Source: Lewinellaceae bacterium
Lineage (GTDB): Bacteria; Bacteroidota; Bacteroidia; Chitinophagales; Saprospiraceae
Length of the DNA stretch: 64,000 nt
Assembly: GCA_020636215.1 (NCBI GenBank)
Contig: JACJYG010000006.1
Span: 620,001 to 684,000, forward strand
Direction: 5' to 3'
Part shown: one piece after another, positions 1 through 9,361 of the stretch
Layout of the letters: every line of letters begins with the position of its first letter
Position numbering within the stretch: position 1 is the stretch's first letter
Translations under genes and position numbers: made by a program
Notes under the pieces: generated by a model
What the model was told of the DNA's origin: nothing
What the model saw: only the letters and a program-made list of their open reading frames with translations
Databases searched by the model: none

Positions 1-1
1 C

Positions 2-3000
2 GACAGCCCGGTGCTCAACGTGAGCGGCAATGGCCAGTTCACGATCCCTGCTTGTGAAGATTACGTATTCGTGGTCTTCTCCGGGACGGTCATCGATTGT
101 GGCATCACGGCGGCTACGCCTGCAGCAACAGTCAATGGTTTCCTGAGCGCCGCCGGCGCCGGCCTGACGCTGACCTACACGGACACCGAAGACGGCTTTG
201 CCTACTTCGAGTACACCGGCAACCTGGCCCCCAACGCTTACCTGTTTACTGTTACCTACAACAACGGTGTAGCTCCGGCTACTACGGTAGACGCCCTGTT
301 CACAGTTGAGCAGGATGCACCGGCGCCGCCGGATGTAATCATGCCGGGCAACCTGACCTTCACTTTGCCGCAGTGCACCAACTCAATGGTGGCTCGCTGG
401 GCAGTGACGATCACGGACGAGTGCGACCCTGCGATCGTTGGCGCTACCTTCCAACTGAATGGTGCACCGATCGTTCCGGTTTCTTCGAACACCGCTGAAG
501 GCTACTTCCAGTTCGAGACGCCGATCACGGCAGCTTCTAACAATGCTCTGATCACTGCTTCCTATACGGACGGCGACGGCCTGAACACCACGGTTGATGC
601 CACGTTGCGTGTTGTAAGCCAGCCCGACACCTGGGCTCCGATCATCGTATACCCGGCTCAGGACATCAACGTGGAACTCGACCCGTGCGAGCCTGGCCCG
701 GCTATTATTTTCTTTGAAGCTACGGCTACCGACAACTGTGGTTCCGTTACTTCTTTCACGGCTTCCATCGCTCCGCCGGCTGCCGGCGCTATCGTCCTGC
801 CCAGCCCGGGTGGCCCGACGGTAGGCATCGCTGCCTTCCCCGGCACACACCAGATCCTGATCCAGGCTACGGACGCAGCTGGCAACACCCGCCAGGAAGA
901 CTTCTTCATCGTTGTTACCCAGGACCCGGCCCCGCCGACGAACCTGGCCTGCAAGGACAGCGTAAACGTAACCCTGAACGCGAGCTGCCAGTGCCAGCGA
1001 CTGATCACCTCCGACATGGTGCTGGAAGGCTCCTTCGGCTGTGCTGATGTAAGTGACTTCTTCGTGAACATCGTCAACGACGACGACCCGAGCAACGGCA
1101 ACATTCTGGACGGCTGCGGCCAGTTCATCTACGAAGTAAGCTACATCGGCCCGCCTCTGGCCGGCCCAGGCCAGAGCGGTACGCAGGTGCAGAACTTCAC
1201 CTGCAACGGTTTCACTGGTGTATTGGATCCTGACAAATGGCAAATCACCTCTATCCCTGCCATCGGTAATGTCTGGTTCACGCCGACTTCAATGACCATC
1301 AATTCCGGTAGTGGCGCCGGCCCGATAACCAACGTCAACGGCGCTTATGTAATCCCGTTCGACGGCGCCATCAGCTTTGACTGGAGCTTTAGCAGTGTTG
1401 ACCCTGGCTTTGACTTCTTCGGCTATACGGTGGATGACAATGGCGACATCGTTGACGACTTTTCCACAACTGATACAGGCAACGGTTCTGTATCGCTGAA
1501 CGTTGAAGCTGGCTGGATACTGATCGTCGGCATCACGTCTCCGTTTGATGCTTTGTTCAACTCGACGGCAGTTATCAGCAACATCAGCTATAACTACGAG
1601 GTCGTTGACCCTGTTTGGCCGTACTTCAATGGGGAACCCTGCGGGGGGTACATCACGGTCGAAGGCGATAAATTCCTCTCCGTGAGCGATGCGTCCGGCG
1701 GCACGCCGCCTGCTACCCTGAACTACACACTACCCCAAGGCGACTGCGGTGTCAACTTTCAGTGGGCTGTTACTGCCCAAGATACTTTAGGCGCGCCCAC
1801 CGTTTCGGCTACCATCAGCAACCCGAACTCGGGGGTATTTCCCTCCGTTTCGTTGTTGCTAGTGCAGAGCACCGCAACGCGGGCCTCCTACGCGCTGTAT
1901 GCCAACGCCGCCATCGGCGTTAACACGCTGACGATTACCTCTACCGGCCCTTCCGGCACCCTTCAGCAGGTATTTACTATTTCGGTGAACGACGTGCGTG
2001 GCCCTGAGATCGACGCGCCGGACAACATCATACTGGGAGGAATACCCAGTTGCGATGCCGACGGCCTGGTGCCCCTTAACTACTCTTATAAGGTAGTGGA
2101 CGACTGCGACGCCCAGCCGGCCATCACGATTACCGGACCGGCAAGCGGCACGCTGGTGGGCGCCAATACGACGGTGGTTATCACTGCTGTGGATGATGCC
2201 GGCAACATTTCCAGCCACACGATCAACGTGGTGGTGAACCAACTGCCGGACAACAGCCCGGTTATTGACCTGAACGCCAACGGCTTTTTTACTATCCCCG
2301 CCTGTGAAGACGACGTCTTCGTGGCCTTCTCCGGAACGATCATCGACTGCGACATCACGGCGGCTTCCAACCTTGCCGGCAAGATCACCATTGCCGGCGC
2401 TCCGCTGACGGTAGCCAATATTGAGGAAGAGGACGGCTTTGCCTACTTCGAGTTCACGGGCAGCCTCGTCCCGAACACCTACCTTTTATACGTTAGCTAC
2501 GACCCGGATCTAACCGGCCCGGCCGGCTCGGTAACGGTGGACCACCTATTCACGATTGAGCAGGACGCCCCACAGCCGCCGGATGTACACGTGCCCGGCA
2601 CCCTGACCTTCACCCTGCCTCAGTGTACCAACGCCATGGTAGCCCGCTGGGCAGTGACCATCACCGACGAGTGCGACGCTGCAATTATCGGCGCTTTATT
2701 CAGGCTGAATGGCGCCCCGATCACTCCGGTGGCATCCAACCCGGTCGAAGGCTACTTCCAGTTCGAAACCCCGATCACGCCTGACTCTGACGGCGCTGTG
2801 ATCACGGCTTCCTACACCGACACTGACGGCCTGACCACCACGGTTGACGCCACGCTGCAGGTCGTAAGCCAGCCCGACATATGGGCCCCAGTCGTTGTGT
2901 ACCCGTCACAGGGCATCAACGTGGAGCTGGATGCCTGTGAGCCAGGCCCGGCCATCATTTTCTTTGAAGTAACCGCTACGGACGACTGTGACGGCGGCCT

Positions 3001-6000
3001 CACCCCGACGGTGACGATCGCCCCGCCGGCTGTTGGCCCGGACCCCTTGCTGCTCCCGAGCCCGGGCGGTGACACCTACGGCCTTGCTGCTTTCCCCGGC
3101 GTTTACCAGATCCTGATCGAGGTGGCGGACGCTGCCGGCAACCTGCGCCAGGAAGACTTCTTCATCACCGTAAGCCAGGACCCGGCCCCGCCGACGAACC
3201 TGGATTGCAAGGTCAATGTTAACGTAACGCTGGACGCGAACTGCCAGCGGCTGATCACGGCTGATATGGTGCTAGAAGGCTCTTTCGGCTGTGCTACTGA
3301 AAACGACTTTTTCGTAAATATCGTCAACGACAACGACCCGAGCAACGGCAACATCCTGGACGGCTGCGGCCAGTTCATCTACGAAGTGAGCTACATCGGC
3401 CCGGGTGTTGTGGGTGGCCCGCAGAGCGCTGGGGGCACTGCCTCCATCTCCGGCTTCACCGGCCCGTTTGCGGAAGCTAACTGGGCGGTTACCTATCCGG
3501 ATCCGAACGGCCCAGGCACTGTTACCTATACCGCTATGGCCCTGCGCCTGGAATCTGGCGCTGACGGCGGTGCAGCTGTAGCCATCCCGATGCCGCTCGA
3601 CGGCCAACTGTCCTTTGACTATGAGTATCTGCAGGAAGCGCTCATTATTGAGGATATTATCCTTATTGACCTGAATGGCAACGTCGTACTGAATGTAGAC
3701 TTTACGAATAGCCAGGTTAACACTGGCACTATCAACGAACCTGTACAGGCTGGCTGGGTACTGATGTTCATGATCGACGGCGATGGTTTTGCTACTTCCG
3801 GCAATACCTCTTTCCTCGAGATCACCAACTTCGAGCTCTCTTACCCGGTTGGTACTGGTCAATTGTTCCCGTTCTTCAACTGGGAGCCCTGCGGGGGCTA
3901 CATCACAGTCGAAGAAGGGACGGCTCCGATCCTAAACTGCCCTGGTGACATCACCCTGGAAAGCTGCCTGGCGCAGTCCGAAGTGGACGGCGCCTTTGCC
4001 AACTGGCTGGCCTCCTTCGTGGCCTATGGCGCCTGCAACCCGCTGATATACTACACGGTAAACGGGCAAATGGCTTACTCCCTCGATGGCGTAACAGCGC
4101 CCAGCTCCTGTGGCGGAGCGGTGATGATCACGGTGTACGCCACTAATGATTGTGAAGGCTCCACCTCCTGCAGTTCCACCTTCACCGTCAATGGGGACGA
4201 TACGCCTTCGCTTGTCATCCAGGCGATGAATCTGACGGTAGAATGTGACGGCAATGGCAATACCACCGCCCTGAACAACTGGCTGTCCGCCCATGGCGGC
4301 GCCAGTGTGATGGATAATTGCCAGCAGGCCTCCTGGTCGGACAACTTCGACGGCCTGAGCAGCCTTTGCGGGGCTACGGGCAGCGCCACCGTCACCTTTA
4401 CGGCAACGGGCCTCTGCGGCCTTTCCAGTTCAACCACAGCAACTTTCACCATCGAGGATACCACCCCGCCCAGCGGCCCTTGTCCGCAAGGGCTCTCCGG
4501 GCTCACTGACCCCTCGCAGGCGCCAGGGGCGGACATCGACTGGATGGAAAGCCTGTATACCGACCTCTGCGGCAGTGTGTCCGTTAGCGTAAGCACCGAA
4601 ACGGAGATACTTAATGATTGCCAGGAATTTGAAGTCCGCCACACCTACACCATCACGGATGCCTGCGGCAACCCGGCGAGCTGCGTCGTCACCCATCAGG
4701 GCCGCATCCCGGGCGAGATAACCGGCGAATGCCCGGCTGCGGGTTTGAATAACCTCCAGTGCCAGGGCGATGTCCCCCCGGCAGACCTGGCATACATCGC
4801 TTCTTTCTTCACCGGCAGCGATGGCCAGCCTGTAAGCGCTGAGCTGTCTGATGTCAATTATTATTCAGAAACCGGTGGAGATTGCGGCTTCTTCGTAGTC
4901 CAGCAGTACACCCTGACGGACAACTGCGGGAATACCAGGGTTTGCGAGATCACCTTTACCGTTGAAGACACCACGCCGCCGCAGGGAAACTGCCCCAGCG
5001 GCTACGAAGTATCTTTCCTGGATGAGGTTCCTGCCCCCAACCCCGACTGGGTGCGCGGCTACTATGCGGATAACTGTAGCGACGTATGGGTTGAATTTCT
5101 CTACGCCACCGAATCGGGCGGCCCCTGCGAGGGCTATACGGTGACGCACCACTATGTTGTCGGCGACAATTGCGGCGCGAACAACACCATTCAGTGCAGC
5201 GTCGCCTTCAACGTCCCGCCAATCAATTCTGGCATCACCGGCACCTGCCCGCCGGCCGTCACCGGGCTGCAATGCTGGTCGGACGTACCCACTCCTGCCG
5301 AAGCCCAGCTGGTGATGGAGCAGGCCTTCCCCGGAACCTCGCCCACCTACCTCGGCACGACGACGACGAATAACTACTGCCAGTTCACTATCCGCCACCT
5401 CTTCTCGGTAGAGGGCCCCTGCACCGGCCGCACCGTCTGCACCCTGACGTATTCCGGCCAGGACCTGACGCCTCCCGCCGGCATTGCCCCCGGCGGCCTG
5501 AGCGGCCTGGCCTGCCAGGAAGATGTACCGCCGCCTGACCCGCAGGGCGTCGCCGCCGGTTTTACAGACAACTGTTCATCCGTTTTCGCTTACCTGTTCA
5601 ACACGACGGTGGCTGGGGATGATTGTGGCGCATTCAGCGTCACCTACCACTACCGCGTTTATGATGACTGTGACAACTATACCGTATGCGAGGTCACCCA
5701 TACCGGCATCATGGCGCTGACGCGGGCTAAGGGTGCTTCTGAAGCCCAGCAGGCAACGGCAGCCAGAATCCATAGCGGCGATGAACTGGAAATGCGGGTT
5801 TACCCGAACCCCACTACCGGCGAGTTATCGCTGGAATTCGGCAACTTCAGCGGGGAGGAAGCGGAACTGATGGTGTACAACGCCTTCGGCACCCTGCAAT
5901 TGTCCCGAGCGCTGGTGCTGGACAGCCCCGCCTACAGGTTGAACCTGGCGGAGGAAGGGCTTGCCAGCGGCTCGTACCTGATCACTGTGCGCACAGCATC

Positions 6001-6040
6001 CACAGTGGTTACGCGGATGGTGGTTTTGAGTGGGTTCTGA
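2..6040 (+). CDS. Giant secreted Cys-rich repeat protein with T9SS C-terminal sorting domain (5' partial)
   Basis: The reading frame is open from the first bases of the window, so the N-terminus and signal peptide lie upstream. About 2012 residues are visible. A 750-codon unit is duplicated: the block starting near base 5 recurs at 2255 with the same order of motifs (TIPACED, TLPQCTN, VYPAQDINVELD, APPTNL, GGYITVE). Within each copy a diverged beta-sandwich segment (about 1190-1610 and 3420-3860) differs most. The 3' third (about 3920-5710) holds short HYR-like modules with regular Cys spacing and TPP-G-CP starts. The last ~90 residues contain the YPNPTTGEL motif and end in a GSYLITV strand, which is the type A sorting domain of the Por/type IX secretion system. 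The protein is therefore probably exported and surface-attached or released. An adhesin or matrix role is inference. Confidence 0.93.
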   Translation, partial: DSPVLNVSGNGQFTIPACEDYVFVVFSGTVIDCGITAATPAATVNGFLSAAGAGLTLTYTDTEDGFAYFEYTGNLAPNAYLFTVTYNNGVAPATTVDALFTVEQDAPAPPDVIMPGNLTFTLPQCTNSMVARWAVTITDECDPAIVGATFQLNGAPIVPVSSNTAEGYFQFETPITAASNNALITASYTDGDGLNTTVDATLRVVSQPDTWAPIIVYPAQDINVELDPCEPGPAIIFFEATATDNCGSVTSFTASIAPPAAGAIVLPSPGGPTVGIAAFPGTHQILIQATDAAGNTRQEDFFIVVTQDPAPPTNLACKDSVNVTLNASCQCQRLITSDMVLEGSFGCADVSDFFVNIVNDDDPSNGNILDGCGQFIYEVSYIGPPLAGPGQSGTQVQNFTCNGFTGVLDPDKWQITSIPAIGNVWFTPTSMTINSGSGAGPITNVNGAYVIPFDGAISFDWSFSSVDPGFDFFGYTVDDNGDIVDDFSTTDTGNGSVSLNVEAGWILIVGITSPFDALFNSTAVISNISYNYEVVDPVWPYFNGEPCGGYITVEGDKFLSVSDASGGTPPATLNYTLPQGDCGVNFQWAVTAQDTLGAPTVSATISNPNSGVFPSVSLLLVQSTATRASYALYANAAIGVNTLTITSTGPSGTLQQVFTISVNDVRGPEIDAPDNIILGGIPSCDADGLVPLNYSYKVVDDCDAQPAITITGPASGTLVGANTTVVITAVDDAGNISSHTINVVVNQLPDNSPVIDLNANGFFTIPACEDDVFVAFSGTIIDCDITAASNLAGKITIAGAPLTVANIEEEDGFAYFEFTGSLVPNTYLLYVSYDPDLTGPAGSVTVDHLFTIEQDAPQPPDVHVPGTLTFTLPQCTNAMVARWAVTITDECDAAIIGALFRLNGAPITPVASNPVEGYFQFETPITPDSDGAVITASYTDTDGLTTTVDATLQVVSQPDIWAPVVVYPSQGINVELDACEPGPAIIFFEVTATDDCDGGLTPTVTIAPPAVGPDPLLLPSPGGDTYGLAAFPGVYQILIEVADAAGNLRQEDFFITVSQDPAPPTNLDCKVNVNVTLDANCQRLITADMVLEGSFGCATENDFFVNIVNDNDPSNGNILDGCGQFIYEVSYIGPGVVGGPQSAGGTASISGFTGPFAEANWAVTYPDPNGPGTVTYTAMALRLESGADGGAAVAIPMPLDGQLSFDYEYLQEALIIEDIILIDLNGNVVLNVDFTNSQVNTGTINEPVQAGWVLMFMIDGDGFATSGNTSFLEITNFELSYPVGTGQLFPFFNWEPCGGYITVEEGTAPILNCPGDITLESCLAQSEVDGAFANWLASFVAYGACNPLIYYTVNGQMAYSLDGVTAPSSCGGAVMITVYATNDCEGSTSCSSTFTVNGDDTPSLVIQAMNLTVECDGNGNTTALNNWLSAHGGASVMDNCQQASWSDNFDGLSSLCGATGSATVTFTATGLCGLSSSTTATFTIEDTTPPSGPCPQGLSGLTDPSQAPGADIDWMESLYTDLCGSVSVSVSTETEILNDCQEFEVRHTYTITDACGNPASCVVTHQGRIPGEITGECPAAGLNNLQCQGDVPPADLAYIASFFTGSDGQPVSAELSDVNYYSETGGDCGFFVVQQYTLTDNCGNTRVCEITFTVEDTTPPQGNCPSGYEVSFLDEVPAPNPDWVRGYYADNCSDVWVEFLYATESGGPCEGYTVTHHYVVGDNCGANNTIQCSVAFNVPPINSGITGTCPPAVTGLQCWSDVPTPAEAQLVMEQAFPGTSPTYLGTTTTNNYCQFTIRHLFSVEGPCTGRTVCTLTYSGQDLTPPAGIAPGGLSGLACQEDVPPPDPQGVAAGFTDNCSSVFAYLFNTTVAGDDCGAFSVTYHYRVYDDCDNYTVCEVTHTGIMALTRAKGASEAQQATAARIHSGDELEMRVYPNPTTGELSLEFGNFSGEEAELMVYNAFGTLQLSRALVLDSPAYRLNLAEEGLASGSYLITVRTASTVVTRMVVLSGF

Positions 6041-6059
6041 TGAGGTGGGCGGTTTGAAG

Positions 6060-6099
6060 AAAAAGCTACCTGGGGAGAGAGCCTGGGTAGCTTTTTTTT
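6060..6099 (+). terminator. Rho-independent terminator of the T9SS protein gene
   Basis: An 11-bp stem (AAAAAGCTACC pairing with GGTAGCTTTTT) around a purine-rich loop is followed by a run of T. It begins 20 bases after the stop codon. Confidence 0.85.
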
Positions 6100-6291
6100 G
6101 GATTACTCTATTTATGCCTATTTCGGTGAGTTTTATGCCGCCTTGGTAATCTGATCCAGTATTATAGACCCCGTCGGCGCCCGCGGCGCCTTCACCTGCA
6201 CGACATCCGCAAAGAGATAGCCTACCAGAAACGATTCCTCGATTAAAACCGTTAACTTTATGTGCAGAATTAAGTCTCAACCAATAGGAGT

Positions 6292-6843
6292 ATGACCACC
6301 AAGATCAGCGTGCCGCTTTCCGAAGTCGATGAGAAGTTCCTAAAAGAACTCAAGGAGAAGTATCCCAGCCATACTCGCCTGGACATTCAGGTGGTCAACC
6401 TGGACGATATCCCTGCTTTTTCGGAAGAGGATTTTTGGCCCATTCTCGGTTTGCTGGATTGGAACGCGGAAACCAGAAATGAAGTGTTGACGCCGGCTGT
6501 CGAAGCCCTTGCCCAGCATCCCACCAGCCATATCTACCTCTTCGAAGATATCCTTGCCGAAAAGCTTTATTTGCTGGACACCAAAGCCCACGCCCGGGCA
6601 GCTTATCCCGGGGACTCCTTTTCAGAGGATGGCTTTCTGTACGTGAGGGCTGCTGTCGTAGCCCAGGGCAGGGATAAATATTACGAGGTTTTACAAAATC
6701 CGGCTCAAATCAATGCGGATGAAGATTTCGAACCGCTGCTCTCTTTAGCAGCCTTGGCTTTTGAGCATAAAACTGGTTCGGAATTCGACTATATCGCTCC
6801 CATTAGTTACGAAACCTACACTAACGAAGAAGGCTGGAAGTAG
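6292..6843 (+). CDS. DUF4240-like protein
   Basis: This 183-residue soluble protein has no signal peptide. The N-terminal half carries an FWPIL segment (about 45-49). The central part reads like DUF4240: a helical stretch, then a YPGDSFSEDGFLYVRA block (about 104-119), AQGRDKYYEVL (about 123-133) and a C-terminal helix ending in EHKTGSEFDY. DUF4240 proteins are of unknown biochemical function and often sit in accessory or toxin-related neighbourhoods. The start follows an AGGAG-like sequence at 6285-6289. The next gene, 17 bases downstream on the same strand, looks like an orphan nuclease/toxin domain, so an immunity role is possible but unproven. Confidence 0.7.
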   Translation: MTTKISVPLSEVDEKFLKELKEKYPSHTRLDIQVVNLDDIPAFSEEDFWPILGLLDWNAETRNEVLTPAVEALAQHPTSHIYLFEDILAEKLYLLDTKAHARAAYPGDSFSEDGFLYVRAAVVAQGRDKYYEVLQNPAQINADEDFEPLLSLAALAFEHKTGSEFDYIAPISYETYTNEEGWK

Positions 6844-6860
6844 GCGCTCAAACCTAAAGC

Positions 6861-7178
6861 ATGCACCGGAACTCACACGAAAACAGGGAGCCTCATCATT
6901 TATACGAAATTCATGATAAGGAGGAAGAGGAGGTTTTTAAGTATGGGGTGAGCTCTGATCCTATAGATAAAGATGGGCTGAGTAGAAGGATTCGAAAGCA
7001 ACTCAGGATACTAAACCTTGGCGCAGGATGGTTGCGGTATTTTGCCCGAATTATCCTGAAAGGCATTCCTGGTCGCAAACGGGCGGAAGAAATTGAAGAT
7101 GAATATGTAGGGGCTTTCGAAAAAGAGAAAGGCAGAATGCCCAGGGGTAACCTCCGGAAGAATAGAAAGAACAGGTAG
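6861..7178 (+). CDS. Small basic protein, orphan GIY-YIG/toxin-tail-like
   Basis: The 105-residue product starts with a short acidic lead. It then has HLYEIHDKEEEEVFKYGVS (about 12-30), an SRRIRKQL motif, a hydrophobic helix (GWLRYFARIIL), PGRKRAEEIEDEYV and a basic tail KGRMPRGNLRKNRKNR. The LYEI...FKYGVS...R arrangement resembles the GIY-YIG/URI nuclease core, and the PRGN end is typical of C-terminal toxin domains of Bacteroidota polymorphic toxins. There is no secretion signal and no upstream carrier domain, so it may be an orphan toxin cassette or a regulator. It lies 17 bases after the DUF4240-like gene, suggesting one transcript. The family assignment is from memory of similar sequences and is moderate at best. 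Confidence 0.6.
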   Translation: MHRNSHENREPHHLYEIHDKEEEEVFKYGVSSDPIDKDGLSRRIRKQLRILNLGAGWLRYFARIILKGIPGRKRAEEIEDEYVGAFEKEKGRMPRGNLRKNRKNR

Positions 7179-7300
7179 GTGGTTGTAAAAAAAACAAAAA
7201 CCTTTTTTAATGCATTTTAAAAATTTTTAAAACAGAACTATAAATTTCTGTTTTTCAACGCATTGAAAGTCCAGTTCCAAGCCCAGCGGGCTCACGAAGC

Positions 7301-7333
7301 AAAAGCCCATTCGCGTCAGCGGGTGGGCTTTTT
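7301..7333 (+). terminator. Terminator-like hairpin
   Basis: A perfect 9-bp stem, AAAAGCCCA (7301-7309) pairing with TGGGCTTTT (7324-7332), closes a 14-nt loop and ends in five T. It lies 120 bases after the small basic protein gene and could end that transcript. Confidence 0.6.
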
Positions 7334-7364
7334 GCGTAGTGGGGCCGCTGGTGCGAGAAGTTTA

Positions 7365-7420
7365 TCCCGCCCCGAAAAACAAGGCGAGTGAAAGGAGCAG
7401 AAGTTTTTCGTGGAGCGGGA
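7365..7420. repeat. Imperfect stem-loop
   Basis: TCCCGC (7365-7370) pairs with GCGGGA (7415-7420), and GAAAAAC (7374-7380) pairs with GTTTTTC (7403-7409). There is a small internal loop and a 22-nt terminal loop. It could be a structured RNA or a decayed mobile-element end. Confidence 0.5.
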
Positions 7421-7885
7421 AGTCCCAGCGGGCTCACTTTTGTTTCAAAGGCCTGAAAGCCAAGCAGTAAAGTTTGGATTTTTTATTTTAAGTGTTTTTT
7501 TCCTGTTTTTCATACTCTTTTTAAAGCCTTTACGAATATTTAAAGATTTTAATGTTTTAGGTTGATCTAGGCTGCAATCCTTATAAATTAAGCACTTGTA
7601 ATCCACCTCAGCCGGAATACCGAGGCTTTTGGGGTACTTCTGTTTATTTCGGTGAGTTGGAGCGGAATATTTTTTTCGAAATCCGGTTTATCGCCGGCGT
7701 GTTCCTTCCCTGGTTGGCCGACAAATATCCATTTCCAAGCAATTCTTTTTCGAAAATTCCGTATACTAGCCTTAAGAAAAAACCAACGCTCTCAACACCT
7801 CTATGCAGCAGGTAATTTTCGAAAGCAACTTCCGGTTTCTGGAAACCGGCTTTCCTTTTATGCATAATATCCTGGAGCCAAGGCA

Positions 7886-7935
7886 AGTGATCGGACGACT
7901 TACCTGGGACATTCAGGGGGAGTCGTCCGATCACT
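7886..7935. repeat. 15-bp perfect inverted repeat with nearby third copy
   Basis: AGTGATCGGACGACT (7886-7900) is repeated in inverse orientation at 7921-7935 across a 20-nt loop. A third copy matching 13 of 15 bases in the first orientation lies at 7954-7968. No T-run follows, so it does not look like a simple terminator. It could be an operator or an element end. Confidence 0.7.
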
Positions 7936-8086
7936 GTAGGAAAGCGGTTGGATAGTGATCAGAGGACTTTCTCTGAGCACTTGTATTTAAGTAAAAAGCC
8001 TTTACATGTCAACAGTATTGACACAAATACACGAACTCCTTGACACTCCCTCCTTCGCTTGTGTCGAGTCACTCTGATAACCAGGT

Positions 8087-8123
8087 TTTTACGAGGCTTT
8101 TGACACCGTTAAACGAACACTCC
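8087..8123 (-). mobile_element. IS-end-like 37-bp fragment (copy A)
   Basis: Read on the minus strand, this segment (GGAGTGTTCGTTTAAC and onward, ending AGCCTCGTAAAA) matches 39743-39779 of the plus strand at 34 of 37 positions. Two such copies at unrelated loci, with no gene attached, suggest the remaining ends of a transposable element. The family is not established here. Confidence 0.45.
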
Positions 8124-8255
8124 TTGACAAACAAAATCCACGAGACGAACAAGACCTACTAGACGAACAAGACCCACGAGACAAACAAGACCCACGAGAC
8201 AAACAAGACCTACTAGACAAACAAGACCCACGAGACGAACAAGACCCACGAGACG
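8122..8255. repeat. 18-nt tandem repeat array (9-nt subunit)
   Basis: About six full units of ACGAGACAAACAAGACCC and close variants (GAA for AAA, CTACTA for CCACGA) run from 8140 to 8247, with a degenerate unit on each side. The core ACRAGAC recurs every 9 nt. The array stops immediately before the stop codon of the Crp/Fnr gene. There are no spacers, so it is not CRISPR. Confidence 0.85.
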
Positions 8256-8259
8256 CCGC

Positions 8260-8904
8260 TTACAACAGCTCAATCCTGTTTCTTCCCAGTTCTACCATGC
8301 CCTCTTTCTCCAATTGTTTGAGTAAACGGGAAACAGCTTCGCGGGAGGCGTTGAGGTCGTAGGCGATTTCCTGGTGAGTGGCGTTTAGGGTACGCGATTT
8401 GTTAGCCTCGGCTTTCTTTTCCAGGTAATCCAGCAGGCGTTCGTCCATTTTTTTGAAGGCGATATTGTCTATAGTGCGCACCATTTCCAGCATGCGGTTG
8501 TCGTAGGAAGTCATTACGAAGTTCTTCCAGCTTTGGTAGCGGCTCATCCAATCGTCCATAAAGCGGGTGGGGATACCGATGATAAGGGTGTCCTCTTCGG
8601 CGATGGTGCGGATCTCACTTTTTTTATTCATCATGCAACAGGTGAAAGACATCGAGCAGGTTTCTCCCGGCTGCAGGTAGTAGAGGAAGAGTTCGTTGCC
8701 GTCTTCGTCTTCTCTGGAAACTTTTATACTACCTTCAATGATGAGCGGTACGAGTTTGACATAACTACCAAAGTCCATGATCAATTCTCCGGCTTTGAAC
8801 TGCATGAGTTTACCAACCTGAGCGATCTCATCCTGGAGTGTGCGTTCTGCGATCTGGGGATAGTTCTTCCGAACGAGGTTTAATATTTCCTGATTGATTT
8901 CCAT
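8260..8904 (-). CDS. Crp/Fnr family transcriptional regulator
   Basis: This 214-residue regulator has an N-terminal cyclic-nucleotide-binding-type beta barrel (about 25-125) and a C-terminal winged helix (about 150-214). The recognition region contains THQEIAYDLNASREAVSRLL. A cysteine cluster in the barrel (GETCSMSFTCCM, about 87-98) resembles a Bacteroidota Crp subgroup, where such cysteines could sense redox or metal state. No cNMP-binding arginine motif is obvious, so the ligand is unknown. It lies just upstream of, and in the same direction as, the tandem-repeat zone, and follows DUF983 on the minus strand at about 50 bases. Confidence 0.88.
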   Translation of the reverse strand: MEINQEILNLVRKNYPQIAERTLQDEIAQVGKLMQFKAGELIMDFGSYVKLVPLIIEGSIKVSREDEDGNELFLYYLQPGETCSMSFTCCMMNKKSEIRTIAEEDTLIIGIPTRFMDDWMSRYQSWKNFVMTSYDNRMLEMVRTIDNIAFKKMDERLLDYLEKKAEANKSRTLNATHQEIAYDLNASREAVSRLLKQLEKEGMVELGRNRIELL

Positions 8905-8954
8905 GGAATGATAGCCTGTTTTTAATTGGACTGTAACCTGGAACGGCCCTATTC

Positions 8955-9347
8955 TTACTTTACGCCTTTGGCTTTGAATGGATCATATTTAAAATTGATG
9001 TTCAGCCAGATAGAGCGGGCCAGTCGAAAGATGTAGACAAAAAATATTGCACAGAAAGCTATCAGGAGGGCGAAAGAGACAGCTGTGCTCCAACCCAGCA
9101 GCCAGTGGAAAATGGCGATAAAACCAATGCTGAACCATCCCATGAAGATATAGGAAATGAACATGGCGCCAAAATAATAACCCGGCTCCGGCATCAGGTT
9201 GAGCCCGCAATGAGGGCATTCATTCCGCATGTCAAAGGATTTTTGCATACTGAAAGAACCGGTTTCGAAGAGGTCAGCTTCGTGACACCGGGGGCATTTC
9301 AGGCCGAAGATACTGTAGGCCTTGCTTCCTTTCTTGAAGATGCTCAT
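8955..9347 (-). CDS. DUF983 membrane protein with two CxxC zinc-ribbon pairs
   Basis: The 130-residue protein has an N-terminal zinc-ribbon-like head with CPRC (about 18-21) and CPHC (about 44-47). Two transmembrane helices follow, at about 58-80 and 86-112, and the tail is basic. This is the standard DUF983 architecture; the family's role is unknown, though members occur near cytochrome oxidase assembly genes in other bacteria. Here it lies 14 bases after a methyltransferase gene on the same strand. Confidence 0.88.
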   Translation of the reverse strand: MSIFKKGSKAYSIFGLKCPRCHEADLFETGSFSMQKSFDMRNECPHCGLNLMPEPGYYFGAMFISYIFMGWFSIGFIAIFHWLLGWSTAVSFALLIAFCAIFFVYIFRLARSIWLNINFKYDPFKAKGVK

Positions 9348-9361
9348 GTTTGTTGTACCTT

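Larger units (their letters stand above)
7179..8259. other. Gene-free repeat-rich interval
   Basis: No convincing gene is visible in this ~1.1 kb. It holds a terminator-like hairpin (7301-7333), a long imperfect stem-loop (7365-7420), a 14-nt direct repeat CCCAGCGGGCTCAC (7282-7295 and 7424-7437), a 15-bp inverted repeat (7886-7935), an IS-end-like fragment (8087-8123) and an 18-nt tandem array (8122-8255). Short open frames here have no recognisable domains. Confidence 0.7.

Noticed and set aside
6127..6270. Minus-strand frame ending in ITKAA, ~47 codons
   Set aside because: It looks somewhat protein-like but has no start codon with a ribosome site and no recognised family. It may be a small gene remnant, but I cannot support it.
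7644..7934. Minus-strand 96-codon open frame starting in the 15-bp inverted repeat
   Set aside because: No recognisable motif, and its first codons are the hairpin arm itself. Base composition is like non-coding DNA.
8122..8255. Possible CRISPR array
   Set aside because: Units are contiguous 18-mers with 9-nt sub-periodicity and no unique spacers. No cas genes are nearby.
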